64,000 bases of DNA from Craterilacuibacter sp. RT1T (lineage in GTDB: Bacteria > Pseudomonadota > Gammaproteobacteria > Burkholderiales > Chromobacteriaceae), in the NCBI RefSeq assembly GCF_023502145.1, contig NZ_JAMFLI010000002.1:248001-312000 (forward strand), read 5' to 3'. Made by a program: the position numbers and the translations under genes. The notes under the pieces were generated by a model. It was not told where the DNA came from and ran no database searches. It worked only from the letters and a program-made list of their open reading frames with translations. Below are positions 34,668 to 41,670 of this stretch, in pieces; position 1 is the stretch's first letter, and every line of letters starts with the position of its first letter.

Positions 34668-36680
34668 ATGTGCGGAATTACAGGCTTTCTTACGCTAGGT
34701 GGCTTTAACGCCAGTGCCGGTGAGGGATGTATCGATGTGATGACTGCGCAGCTGGATCATCGTGGGCCGGATGACCGCGGACATTGGGTGGATGCAAGGG
34801 AGGGTATCGCTTTTGGACATACGCGTTTATCCATTCTTGATTTGTCTCCTGCGGGGCATCAACCTATGGAGTCGCCAAGTAGTCGGTATGTGATGGTATT
34901 CAATGGTGAAATTTACAACCATCTTGAATTAAGAGAGAGACTTGAGCGTCTTGTAGGGTTTTCTTTGCCATGGCGTGGGCACTCTGATACTGAAACGCTG
35001 TTGGCAGGGTTTGAAAAATGGGGAATTAAAGACATGCTGTGTCAGTGTGTCGGGATGTTTGCCCTCGCGGTATGGGATAGGCAGAAGCATGATTTGACAT
35101 TGGCGCGTGATCGCTACGGTGAAAAGCCTCTTTACTATGGTTGGCAGGGTCGTAGTCTAATTTTTGCTTCTGAATTGAAGTCTTGTGTTGTATTCCCGGG
35201 GTTTAAATATGAAATTGATAGGGACGCATTAGCCTTGATGATGCGCTTTGGTCATGTTCCAGCTCCTTACGCGATATACCGTGGTATGGCAAAGCTGTCT
35301 TCTGGGCATATATTGACCATTCCACAAAATCAAGGCAATGAGTCGGTAGGGTTTTCGCATTCGCAGCCATATTGGTCTGTAAATGAAGCAATGGCTGCGG
35401 GATTAAGTAATCCATTTGTTGGTAATGATGCCCAAGCTATTGATGAGTTGGAGTCATTGCTCACTAGAGCCATCCGTCAGCAACAACTTGCTGATGTACC
35501 TGTTGGTGCTTTTCTTTCTGGCGGAGTCGACTCTTCGACTGTGGTCGCTTTGATGCAGGCGCAGAGTATGCGGCCGGTTAAGACATTTGCTATTGGTTTT
35601 GCGGAGGAGGAGTTTGATGAGGCAATTCATGCGAGAAATGTTGCATTGCATTTAGGTACGGATCATACAGAACTTTATGTAAAGCCAAAAACTGCTTTGC
35701 AAATCATTCCCAAGTTGCCAGAAATATTCGATGAGCCATTTGCGGATCCATCGCAGATACCGACGTTTCTGGTTGCTCAGCTTGCGAGACAGCAGGTGAC
35801 GGTTTCGTTATCGGGAGATGGGGGAGATGAGCTGTTTGGTGGCTATAACCGCTATCAATGGGTGCAGAAAGTCGAGCATAAGCTGCAAAAACTACCTATC
35901 TCAACCCGGCATTGGCTGGCTCGCACTATGGTTGGCATTCCTGTTGCCAGATGGGATGGTTTGAATGATTGGTTAAAGCCAGTATTGCCAAGTTCGCTCA
36001 AAATGGCGCATCTGGGTGACAAGCTTCATAAAATGGCCAACTCTCTTGAAGCATCAAGTCCCCAGGATTTGTACTGTGGCGTAATGTCCATATGGAAAAA
36101 CCCATCACAACTTGTATTGCAATCCGAAGAGCCTTCAACTTTGTTTGATAAGCAAGTGAGTAGCTGTCGGGAGTTTGTTGACTGGATGATGGCTATAGAT
36201 AGTCAGACTTATCTGCAGGATGACATGTTGGTCAAGGTTGACCGCGCGGCAATGGCGGTTGGCCTTGAGACGCGTGTGCCGATGCTGGATCATCGTGTGG
36301 CTGAGTTTGCCTGGAGATTGCCTTTGTCCATGAAAATTCGAGAGGGGAAAGGTAAGTGGATACTACGCCAGATATTGTATCGCCATGTTCCTGTATCGTT
36401 GATAGATAGGCCTAAGCAAGGTTTTAGTGTGCCGATTGGTGCTTGGTTGCGTGGGCCCTTGCGTGCTTGGGCTGAAGCTTTGCTAGATGAGCGGCGTTTG
36501 CGAGTTGAGGGATATTTTAATGTGGAGTTGGTGCGTACTGCGTGGCAAGAGCATCTTTCCGGGCGTCGCCATTGGCCCTTGCAGTTGTGGAATGTTTTGA
36601 TGTTTCAAGCTTGGCTTGAGCATATGCAGACAAAGGAAATGAGTCGGACTCATTCTTTACAGCCTGTGTCTGTGGTGTAG
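34668..36680 (+). CDS. asnB: Asparagine synthase (glutamine-hydrolysing) type amidotransferase
   Basis: A 670-residue protein with an N-terminal class II glutamine amidotransferase domain (catalytic Cys2 in MCGITGF; RLSILDLSPAGHQPM near 53; FNGEIYNH near 78) and a C-terminal ATP-pyrophosphatase synthase domain (AFLSGGVDSSTVVAL near 281; SLSGDGGDELFGGYNRY near 382). Classical AsnB makes asparagine. Many members inside polysaccharide loci instead convert a sugar uronic acid to its amide, and the neighbouring TviB-like dehydrogenase favours that role here. It is the last gene of the eps cluster before the tRNA island. Confidence 0.92.
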   Translation: MCGITGFLTLGGFNASAGEGCIDVMTAQLDHRGPDDRGHWVDAREGIAFGHTRLSILDLSPAGHQPMESPSSRYVMVFNGEIYNHLELRERLERLVGFSLPWRGHSDTETLLAGFEKWGIKDMLCQCVGMFALAVWDRQKHDLTLARDRYGEKPLYYGWQGRSLIFASELKSCVVFPGFKYEIDRDALALMMRFGHVPAPYAIYRGMAKLSSGHILTIPQNQGNESVGFSHSQPYWSVNEAMAAGLSNPFVGNDAQAIDELESLLTRAIRQQQLADVPVGAFLSGGVDSSTVVALMQAQSMRPVKTFAIGFAEEEFDEAIHARNVALHLGTDHTELYVKPKTALQIIPKLPEIFDEPFADPSQIPTFLVAQLARQQVTVSLSGDGGDELFGGYNRYQWVQKVEHKLQKLPISTRHWLARTMVGIPVARWDGLNDWLKPVLPSSLKMAHLGDKLHKMANSLEASSPQDLYCGVMSIWKNPSQLVLQSEEPSTLFDKQVSSCREFVDWMMAIDSQTYLQDDMLVKVDRAAMAVGLETRVPMLDHRVAEFAWRLPLSMKIREGKGKWILRQILYRHVPVSLIDRPKQGFSVPIGAWLRGPLRAWAEALLDERRLRVEGYFNVELVRTAWQEHLSGRRHWPLQLWNVLMFQAWLEHMQTKEMSRTHSLQPVSVV

Positions 36681-36746
36681 TGGGTAAAAACGAGCGGTGG
36701 TCTGTTGATGTTGTAGAGAGGAACGGGTCTTGAATTATAAAATGAA

Positions 36747-36774
36747 ACAGGCCTTACATTGCTGTAAGGCCTGT
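36747..36774 (-). terminator. Hairpin that was probably the original tRNA-Thr terminator
   Basis: ACAGGCCTTAC (36747-36757) and GTAAGGCCTGT (36764-36774) form a perfect 11-bp stem with an ATTGCT loop. T-rich sequence follows only on the minus strand (TTTCATTTTAT). It lies 6 bp beyond the att repeat. On an empty chromosome it would follow the CCA end of the tRNA-Thr gene, which now sits 6.5 kb away. Confidence 0.7.
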
Positions 36775-36780
36775 GAATGC

Positions 36781-36797
36781 TGGTGCCGACTACCGGA
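36781..36797. repeat. att direct repeat, distal end of the island
   Basis: TGGTGCCGACTACCGGA, identical over 17 bp to 43342-43358. The next bases differ (GA against AT), then CGA is shared again. Confidence 0.85.
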
Positions 36798-37032
36798 GAC
36801 GACTTAAGCATATGATTCCATTAGTAATTATTGTATGATTGGGTGATTTTGTATTGCTTTGGAGCAGGCGTCAAGAGTGGTGATTGCTAGGTCAATTTTT
36901 GATCTGCTATGAAGTAAATATATATGACTAATTAATTACGATAACAGGCGTGAGCGCTAAATCATGATATGCGTAGTTTATGTTAAAATAACAAGTTAAA
37001 TAAACCAATAAAAGCTGAGAGGATTATTTTTT

Positions 37033-37530
37033 TTATTTAAATGCAGTAATAAATTGTCCATGCAGTTTGTTGATGAGTTCGTGCGCAGGAAGGCTGGCTC
37101 GTAACCATGTTGAAACTAAATCATTAGCCTCAAGCGACTGTTTATCAATATCGCCGAAATCTCCGCCTGTGCAAAGTTCGAAAAATTTACTTGATTCGAT
37201 TACAACTTCATTCATATTTAGAAGTTTTGTAGTTGTAAATTCATCGAATGAATAACGTTCGCGCTCAGTTAATATATGTATTAATGTATCAAGGCGTTTG
37301 AAAAGATATCTTATCTCTAGTGCGAGCCCTAAGGCTTTATCGTTAGATCCGTCTAAGGCGAGGTACTCTTTTAGAGACTCAAGAATTTTATCTACTAACT
37401 CAATTACATCCTCAACTTCAGATCTAACTTCTTTTCTTAATTCTCGCTCATTGGCCTGCTTATTGGCGACATACCACCCCATTGCAGGAATTGTCCATCC
37501 AATTATGGGTAGCCAGCTAGACAGCTCCAT
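37033..37530 (-). CDS. Small membrane-anchored protein of unknown function (island cargo)
   Basis: A 165-residue protein that I do not recognise. The first 21 residues form one membrane segment (WLPIIGWTIPAMGWYV). A charged, mostly helical, probably coiled-coil domain follows (RELRKEVRSEVEDVIELVD near 30-48). The C-terminal half is helical with ANDLVSTWLRASLPAHELI. Its ATG overlaps the stop of the STAS-like gene by one base (TAATG), so it is the last gene of a coupled three-gene operon. In that setting it could be the membrane effector or sensor. No enzyme motif is seen. Confidence 0.75.
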   Translation of the reverse strand: MELSSWLPIIGWTIPAMGWYVANKQANERELRKEVRSEVEDVIELVDKILESLKEYLALDGSNDKALGLALEIRYLFKRLDTLIHILTERERYSFDEFTTTKLLNMNEVVIESSKFFELCTGGDFGDIDKQSLEANDLVSTWLRASLPAHELINKLHGQFITAFK

Positions 37531-37850
37531 TAACTTATCTTTCCCAGTCGATTAGCTTCGTTTTGAATGTACTCCCAAATTCTATTGCTTTCAACGGGTA
37601 GGCCACCTTGAATAACTAGTTTGTTTTTTAAATCTTTCAATGAAAATCCAGCTCGTATTAGTCCTCCAAAAGATTCCTCTAAAAAAGAAGATCCAAATCC
37701 GATAACATCACTCAAGTCCACGATAACTTTAGAGTGGTCGCGCAGCGCTGGAATTAAAAGGTTTTCACGAAACATTACACCAGTAAATGCACCTTTTTCT
37801 CGGCCGCCCGGTGTGTCTGTAAAATCGCGTGCAATATATATTATTTTCAT
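37530..37850 (-). CDS. STAS-like (DUF4325) protein (island cargo)
   Basis: A 106-residue protein of the STAS-like DUF4325 family. The FRENLLIPALRDHSKVIVDL segment (residues 28-46) and GFGSSFLEESFGGL (51-64) correspond to the strand and helix that carry the phosphorylatable Ser in SpoIIAA-type anti-sigma antagonists; Ser54 or Ser55 is the likely equivalent. It lies 12 bp downstream of the GHKL ATPase gene, the natural partner in a kinase/STAS switch. What it controls is unknown. Confidence 0.85.
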   Translation of the reverse strand: MKIIYIARDFTDTPGGREKGAFTGVMFRENLLIPALRDHSKVIVDLSDVIGFGSSFLEESFGGLIRAGFSLKDLKNKLVIQGGLPVESNRIWEYIQNEANRLGKIS

Positions 37851-37862
37851 ATGCCATAATGC

Positions 37863-38885
37863 TCAATGAGACGTTGTTTGGGACGCCGGTATGCCCCACG
37901 CAACTAGTGTTCCCGGTAGTTTGATATTGTAGTGTTTCCGTTTGTATCTTTCGCGCTCAGAGTCGTAGAAGAATCCGCCTCTAGCGCTTAAAATTGATAA
38001 GCCGCCTTGGTGAAGTTGCTGTGAAAATGAAAACATTTCTGGTAAGCCCTTTCCCCTGTACGGTAGTTGAGTGCTTGTGCGTGGACTGCTTACGGCCGCC
38101 TCAATTAAGCGAGCATCTTTTTTATTTAGATGTTTGAAAATATCCTGAACCATGGGTTTTGATAATAGCGACCTAGGAATTCCAACACCTTGATCATAGA
38201 TCACAACACTCATTAGGCCATCTCGTACTTGAGAAAACATCCACCATTTCCTGACTGCTTTTGGAGGTAATTCATTGGATGATGGCTCAGTTTCATACGC
38301 ATGATCTATTGTATTTGAAACGGCCTCATTAAGGCAGCCTGGGAAAAGAGACTTCTCTGGGTGGTCAATATAGTCACGTGCGGAAATTGCCAAGTCGCGA
38401 TATTCAGCAGCGTCCATACTGTTGCCCGAATGATAGTGCCAATCCTTTACCATGCTATGGCTTGTATCCAATTCAATCATTAAGCCGAGTTGTTCTAGTA
38501 TCCCGATGTGCTTGAAAAGTTGTGCAACAACAGGGTCAGAAGGTAAGGCTTTCAAGCGCAACCGGCTAGGGTATTTCGCTTTCCATACATCTATGTTAGA
38601 CACGAATACAAGCGTTCCACAAGGATGTAAGGTCTTGGTATTTTTGAAGCAAATGCGGACGACAGAACCCTTTGACAAGTAGTCGTCTATCAAAAAGAGG
38701 AAGCGCATGGTTTTTTCACGATGGCTACCTTCAGTTACATCCATCACTTCAGGAGCCTCAATGACAATACTTTTTGGGCTTTTGCTTTTGCTTTTGACTT
38801 TGAGGTTTTGCTTCTGCAGGCGACGCACTGCACTGTGGGATAGTCGGATCAGTCTCTCTCGTTGAACGTTGGATATCCTCTTCAA
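37863..38885 (-). CDS. GHKL (histidine-kinase-like) ATPase domain protein (island cargo)
   Basis: A 340-residue cytoplasmic protein. The first 50 residues are very basic and may bind DNA or RNA. A middle region (residues 55-180) is unassigned. The C-terminal GHKL ATP-binding fold is clear: N box LNEAVSNTIDHAY (Glu187, Asn191), G1 box YDQGVGIP (Asp231), G2 box YRGKGLPEM (about 276-284), and a closing GTLVAWGIP. There is no dimerisation His as in sensor kinases, so it resembles SpoIIAB/RsbW-type or GHKL effector ATPases. It is the first gene of the three-gene cassette. Confidence 0.85.
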   Translation of the reverse strand: MKRISNVQRERLIRLSHSAVRRLQKQNLKVKSKSKSPKSIVIEAPEVMDVTEGSHREKTMRFLFLIDDYLSKGSVVRICFKNTKTLHPCGTLVFVSNIDVWKAKYPSRLRLKALPSDPVVAQLFKHIGILEQLGLMIELDTSHSMVKDWHYHSGNSMDAAEYRDLAISARDYIDHPEKSLFPGCLNEAVSNTIDHAYETEPSSNELPPKAVRKWWMFSQVRDGLMSVVIYDQGVGIPRSLLSKPMVQDIFKHLNKKDARLIEAAVSSPRTSTQLPYRGKGLPEMFSFSQQLHQGGLSILSARGGFFYDSERERYKRKHYNIKLPGTLVAWGIPASQTTSH

Positions 38886-39044
38886 ACCAACACCTCGATG
38901 CGCGTAGGAAATGGTTTATCATTCTACAGTCCATCAGCTTCTTTTGCGCGCTAAATCATGCTCTCGGTTTTTTCACCAAGCTGCCAGCCTAGAGCGCTTA
39001 GTCGCAGATATTCGACGGCCTTCCCGTCTGAGTCTTGAGCTTTA

Positions 39045-39620
39045 TCAAAGCGCCAGAACACCGCTTGCACTTTTGGCGCGAATCACAGTTGCCCGAGAAA
39101 CCCCCAAGTCCCTAGCCGTGGCCGATACGTTGCCTTCATTGGCCTTCAGTACCTCAAGGATGGCCTTCACTGGTGTTTCCCGTGGCCTGCCCATGTGCTT
39201 ACCTTCTGACCTAGCGCGTGCCATACCGGCTTCCCTGCGCTCGGTAATGATCGCCTTTTCCATCTGAGCAAGACCCGCAAGCATAGTCAGCATCATCTGG
39301 CCGGTGGGACTAGTGAGGTCGAAGGATTCCCGAAGGCTGACCACAGATACACCTTTGTTCCTTAGGGTCTCCACGGTTTGCAGTACATCAATCGTGTTGC
39401 GTCCTAGACGGTCAATAGCTGCAACTACAAGCGTATCTCCATCACGGAGGTAGTCCAGCATAGCTTTGAACTGTGGGCGAACAGGGGCGCTTGTAGACCC
39501 GCTGATGGCATCGTCCGAGAACTCCCTATCGACCCTGTAGCCCTTCGACTCGATCTGTAGACGCTGGTTAGCTACGGTCTGGTCATCAGTGGAAACGCGA
39601 AGATATGCGATGGTCGTCAT
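39045..39620 (-). CDS. Serine recombinase (resolvase/invertase family)
   Basis: A 191-residue small serine recombinase. The catalytic Ser10 is in AYLRVSTDDQ, active-site Arg residues are in DRLGRN near 70-75, followed by QMMLTMLAGLAQMEKAIITER and the linker RRGRPR-like GKHMGRPRETP. A C-terminal helix-turn-helix (NVSATARDLGVSRATVIRA) binds the crossover site. It could resolve co-integrates or invert a segment. A candidate binding site lies just upstream at 39671-39691. The gene is more GC-rich than the cassette to its left, so the island is a mosaic. Confidence 0.92.
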   Translation of the reverse strand: MTTIAYLRVSTDDQTVANQRLQIESKGYRVDREFSDDAISGSTSAPVRPQFKAMLDYLRDGDTLVVAAIDRLGRNTIDVLQTVETLRNKGVSVVSLRESFDLTSPTGQMMLTMLAGLAQMEKAIITERREAGMARARSEGKHMGRPRETPVKAILEVLKANEGNVSATARDLGVSRATVIRAKSASGVLAL

Positions 39621-39670
39621 GTGAAGTGCCTTCAGGGTGTTGCATAAGATTTCTGCACAATAACGAACAT

Positions 39671-39691
39671 GTACATAAGTTGCAAATGTAC
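39671..39691. repeat. Inverted repeat, candidate resolvase binding site
   Basis: GTACAT (39671-39676), 9 bp, ATGTAC (39686-39691), about 50 bp upstream of the resolvase start. Small serine recombinases usually act at dyads of this kind near their own gene. Confidence 0.4.
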
Positions 39692-40113
39692 TTTAGTGCA
39701 TGGCTAGAATGATGTTTATCGAGGTGTCCGTAAGGATAACCTTTAGGACACTCCTACATGCACCATCACACATACACCACATGGAAACTAAGCGAGAGAG
39801 GAGGAGACCGCCACATGTCCCCCATGGCTGCACTCACTGGAAACGAGAAGGCTTCACGCGTGGTCTTTTTGCTGGGGTGCCCCCACTGGTGGGGTATGGG
39901 GGGAAACTCGGCCTTCTTCTTTAATTAGGTATGGGCTTGAATTTTTCTGCCATATTTTCATGGGTGGAGCTATGGGAAGCCTCAGTCAACACCATAGAGG
40001 TGCTTTATTGGAGGCCGTGGAGAGAACCCGAATGGAGACCCCACTAGGGGAAGACACAGGTTTATGATTATCTATGGTCTATCACAAATCAGCGATAGCT
40101 GTACTGGTCTCTA

Positions 40114-40185
40114 ACTCAGAGTCTTACTTCAAGTATCTGGGTTCAGGTACTTTAACTATTCACCCTTGAAGTACCCTCTCTGAGT
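40114..40185. repeat. Imperfect 20-bp inverted repeat with CTCTGAGT ends
   Basis: The left arm at 40114-40133 begins ACTCAGAG and ends TTACTTCAAG. The right arm at 40165-40185 reads CTTGAAGTA, then CCCT, then CTCTGAGT-type bases. The 31-bp centre is not symmetric. It could fold as RNA or act as a protein-binding dyad. Confidence 0.5.
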
Positions 40186-40243
40186 AATCCCTAATCAGGT
40201 ATTCTTTATAAGACAATCACTAGATATTCTTGACAGAATGGAT

Positions 40244-40256
40244 TAACTCTGAGTTA
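40244..40256. repeat. 13-bp palindrome TAACTCTGAGTTA
   Basis: TAACTC, T, GAGTTA is a perfect palindrome. The half-site CTCTGAGT(T/A)A recurs at 40112-40121 (reverse), 40178-40187 and 40571-40580. Four copies in under 500 bp around the HTH-like gene suggest operator sites. Confidence 0.45.
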
Positions 40257-40300
40257 CCTCTAAGGTCTCTTATTATATAGGTGAGCTAAATAGGAAGAGC

Positions 40301-40657
40301 TTAATAAGGGCAGGCGTGTCCTGTTGGAAGGCACTTCTCAATAGCCCTAGAGGCAACCCTTAATGCCCCTGCAATCTTCCGTGAGTACTGTTCCGAGCAA
40401 CCATAGGCTTCCATGATGATTCCCGTAGTAATTACCGGAAGGTGCGCCAATAGGGTGAATAGGGCACGCTTACTGAGAGGACGGGTATTCCCTCCAAAGT
40501 CCAATCGTGACACCCCTGTGAGGATGTCATCAAAGGCTCTAACGAGAGCCGGAGTGGCATCTTGCTTGAACTCTGAGTAAGTCAGGAAGCCTGAAGAAAG
40601 ATATTCATGCACGGCGGAATTGTTGAAGGTAATGGGCTTACGTCCTGCTGTGGCCAT
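40301..40657 (-). CDS. Small HTH-like protein of the island
   Basis: A 118-residue basic protein. A predicted helix-turn-helix-like segment lies near the C terminus (IIMEAYGCSEQYSRKIAGAL, followed by RVASRAIEK), so DNA binding is likely; I do not recognise the family. It could be the island's regulator or excision factor. AGGAGA lies 10 bp before the ATG on the minus strand, but that site falls inside one arm of a large hairpin (40665-40749). One of the recurring CTCTGAGTAA motifs lies within the gene. Confidence 0.65.
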   Translation of the reverse strand: MATAGRKPITFNNSAVHEYLSSGFLTYSEFKQDATPALVRAFDDILTGVSRLDFGGNTRPLSKRALFTLLAHLPVITTGIIMEAYGCSEQYSRKIAGALRVASRAIEKCLPTGHACPY

Positions 40658-40664
40658 GGCTGGT

Positions 40665-40749
40665 GTCTCCTGTAAGGTAATTAGGTGGAAGTGAGGGATC
40701 GGGATGTTCTCCTTTCCCTACTGTGTTACCTAATTGCCTTCAGGGAGAC
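40665..40749 (-). promoter_or_regulatory. Long leader hairpin sequestering the ribosome-binding site of the HTH-like gene
   Basis: Arms at 40665-40686 and 40728-40749 match at 18 of 22 positions (core AATTAGGT / ACCTAATT, outer GTCTCC / GGAGAC), with a 41-nt loop. In the minus-strand transcript the arm nearest the gene holds the AGGAGA Shine-Dalgarno sequence, so the fold should block translation. It might be an RNA switch, an autoregulatory site, or a DNA-level signal. Confidence 0.55.
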
Positions 40750-40881
40750 CCTTATAGGATCACCTTCCTAGCTCACGGGCGTTACACTGCGTTCCCTATA
40801 GAGACTGCACTTTATTGCTAAGTAATTGATTTGCAATGGAAATTAAATATATACATCCCCCTAGCCACCAACACCACCAAC

Positions 40882-41670
40882 GTGACCCTGATTAATGCCC
40901 CTGTGATTCCTATGGGTAACAGCTTGGAACTCCCACAAGTGATCTACAAGGGGCAAGCTGTGTTGACCGCTAAGGCCGTGGCAAAGGCTCTGGGCTGTGA
41001 TGTTGATAGCGTTCAAAAGGGGTATTACCGCAACCGTACACGCTTCCAAGACGGTAAGCATGTACATGTGATAGATGCCCGTGAAGCAAAGGCTCTGGGG
41101 TTCCTGCATGTATCCGCAAAACTAAAGGGACAAATTGTCGGTTTAGATTACTTTAGGTACGCCGGTAAGGGTATGACCTTCTTCACCCGCGAAGGCGTGG
41201 GTCTCCTGTCCACCGTGGTCTCTACTGATAAGGCTTGGGCAATGCGTGATATGGCATGGGATGCCTACTTCACCCTAGAAGGTCTCGCTACTGGTGCCCT
41301 CACGGCTCAGGAAGGTGCCCGTAAGGCCGCTGAGGTAGTCAAGGCTCTGGGGTTCCTGAGCGTGGCCTCAAAATCAAACCCTCAAATTGAAGGTTTGAAT
41401 TACTTCAGGTACGCCGGTAAGGGCATGACCTTCTTCACCCGTGGAGAGTCTCTAATAGCAGGTCTCCAATTTTTCCGCTATTCCGGCACTGGCATGATTC
41501 TCTTCACCTGCCGTGGCCTTGCGAAGCTCTCCATATCTCGAATGGTTCCAATAGATCGCTACTTAGGCTTGGTAGCTTGGAGAGTTCTTCAAGTGCCATC
41601 TTGGGGTCAATGCCCTTGCTGTAGCGGCCATAAGTCATATCATCCATCGTATGCCCCACAAGGCGCTTGA
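40882..41670 (+). CDS. ORF6N-like phage antirepressor-type protein with internal repeats
   Basis: About 262 residues with an N-terminal ORF6N-like DNA-binding domain (LPQVIYKGQAVLTAKAVAKA, then YYRNRTRFQDGKH). The rest contains three versions of a YFRYAGKGMTFFT motif, at about 41148-41184, 41400-41436 and 41473-41508. The first two lie exactly 252 bp apart. The last 165 bp overlap the integrase gene on the other strand and code for composition-biased residues, so the original 3' end was probably lost. The start is uncertain: GTG 40882, ATG 40912 or TTG 40831, none with a good ribosome-binding site. The gene may be decaying. Confidence 0.6.
   Translation: MTLINAPVIPMGNSLELPQVIYKGQAVLTAKAVAKALGCDVDSVQKGYYRNRTRFQDGKHVHVIDAREAKALGFLHVSAKLKGQIVGLDYFRYAGKGMTFFTREGVGLLSTVVSTDKAWAMRDMAWDAYFTLEGLATGALTAQEGARKAAEVVKALGFLSVASKSNPQIEGLNYFRYAGKGMTFFTRGESLIAGLQFFRYSGTGMILFTCRGLAKLSISRMVPIDRYLGLVAWRVLQVPSWGQCPCCSGHKSYHPSYAPQGA
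41089..41441 (+). repeat. Two mosaic direct repeats of about 101 bp, 252 bp apart
   Basis: 41089-41189 and 41341-41441 share their ends almost exactly (AAGGCTCTGGGGTTCCTG at the left; GGTACGCCGGTAAGGG, then ATGACCTTCTTCACCCG at the right). The 45-50 bp between differ by many substitutions but no length change. A third, partial, more divergent copy starts near 41461. Confidence 0.7.

Larger units (their letters stand above)
39692..40300. other. Gene-free, repeat-rich region of the island
   Basis: No supported gene. It contains CCCCAC-TG-GTGGGG (39881-39894), the long inverted repeat at 40114-40185 and several CTCTGAGT-type motifs. A 74-codon open frame at 39700-39924 has no ribosome-binding site and ordinary-looking but low-complexity residues, so I do not call it. 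Confidence 0.5.

Noticed and set aside
39700-39924. 74-codon plus-strand frame in the island
   Set aside because: No ribosome-binding site, and it covers a repeat-rich region; no recognisable domain.
41089-41441. Possible CRISPR-like array
   Set aside because: Only two full copies, 252 bp apart, in frame inside a protein gene, with long divergent centres; not a CRISPR.
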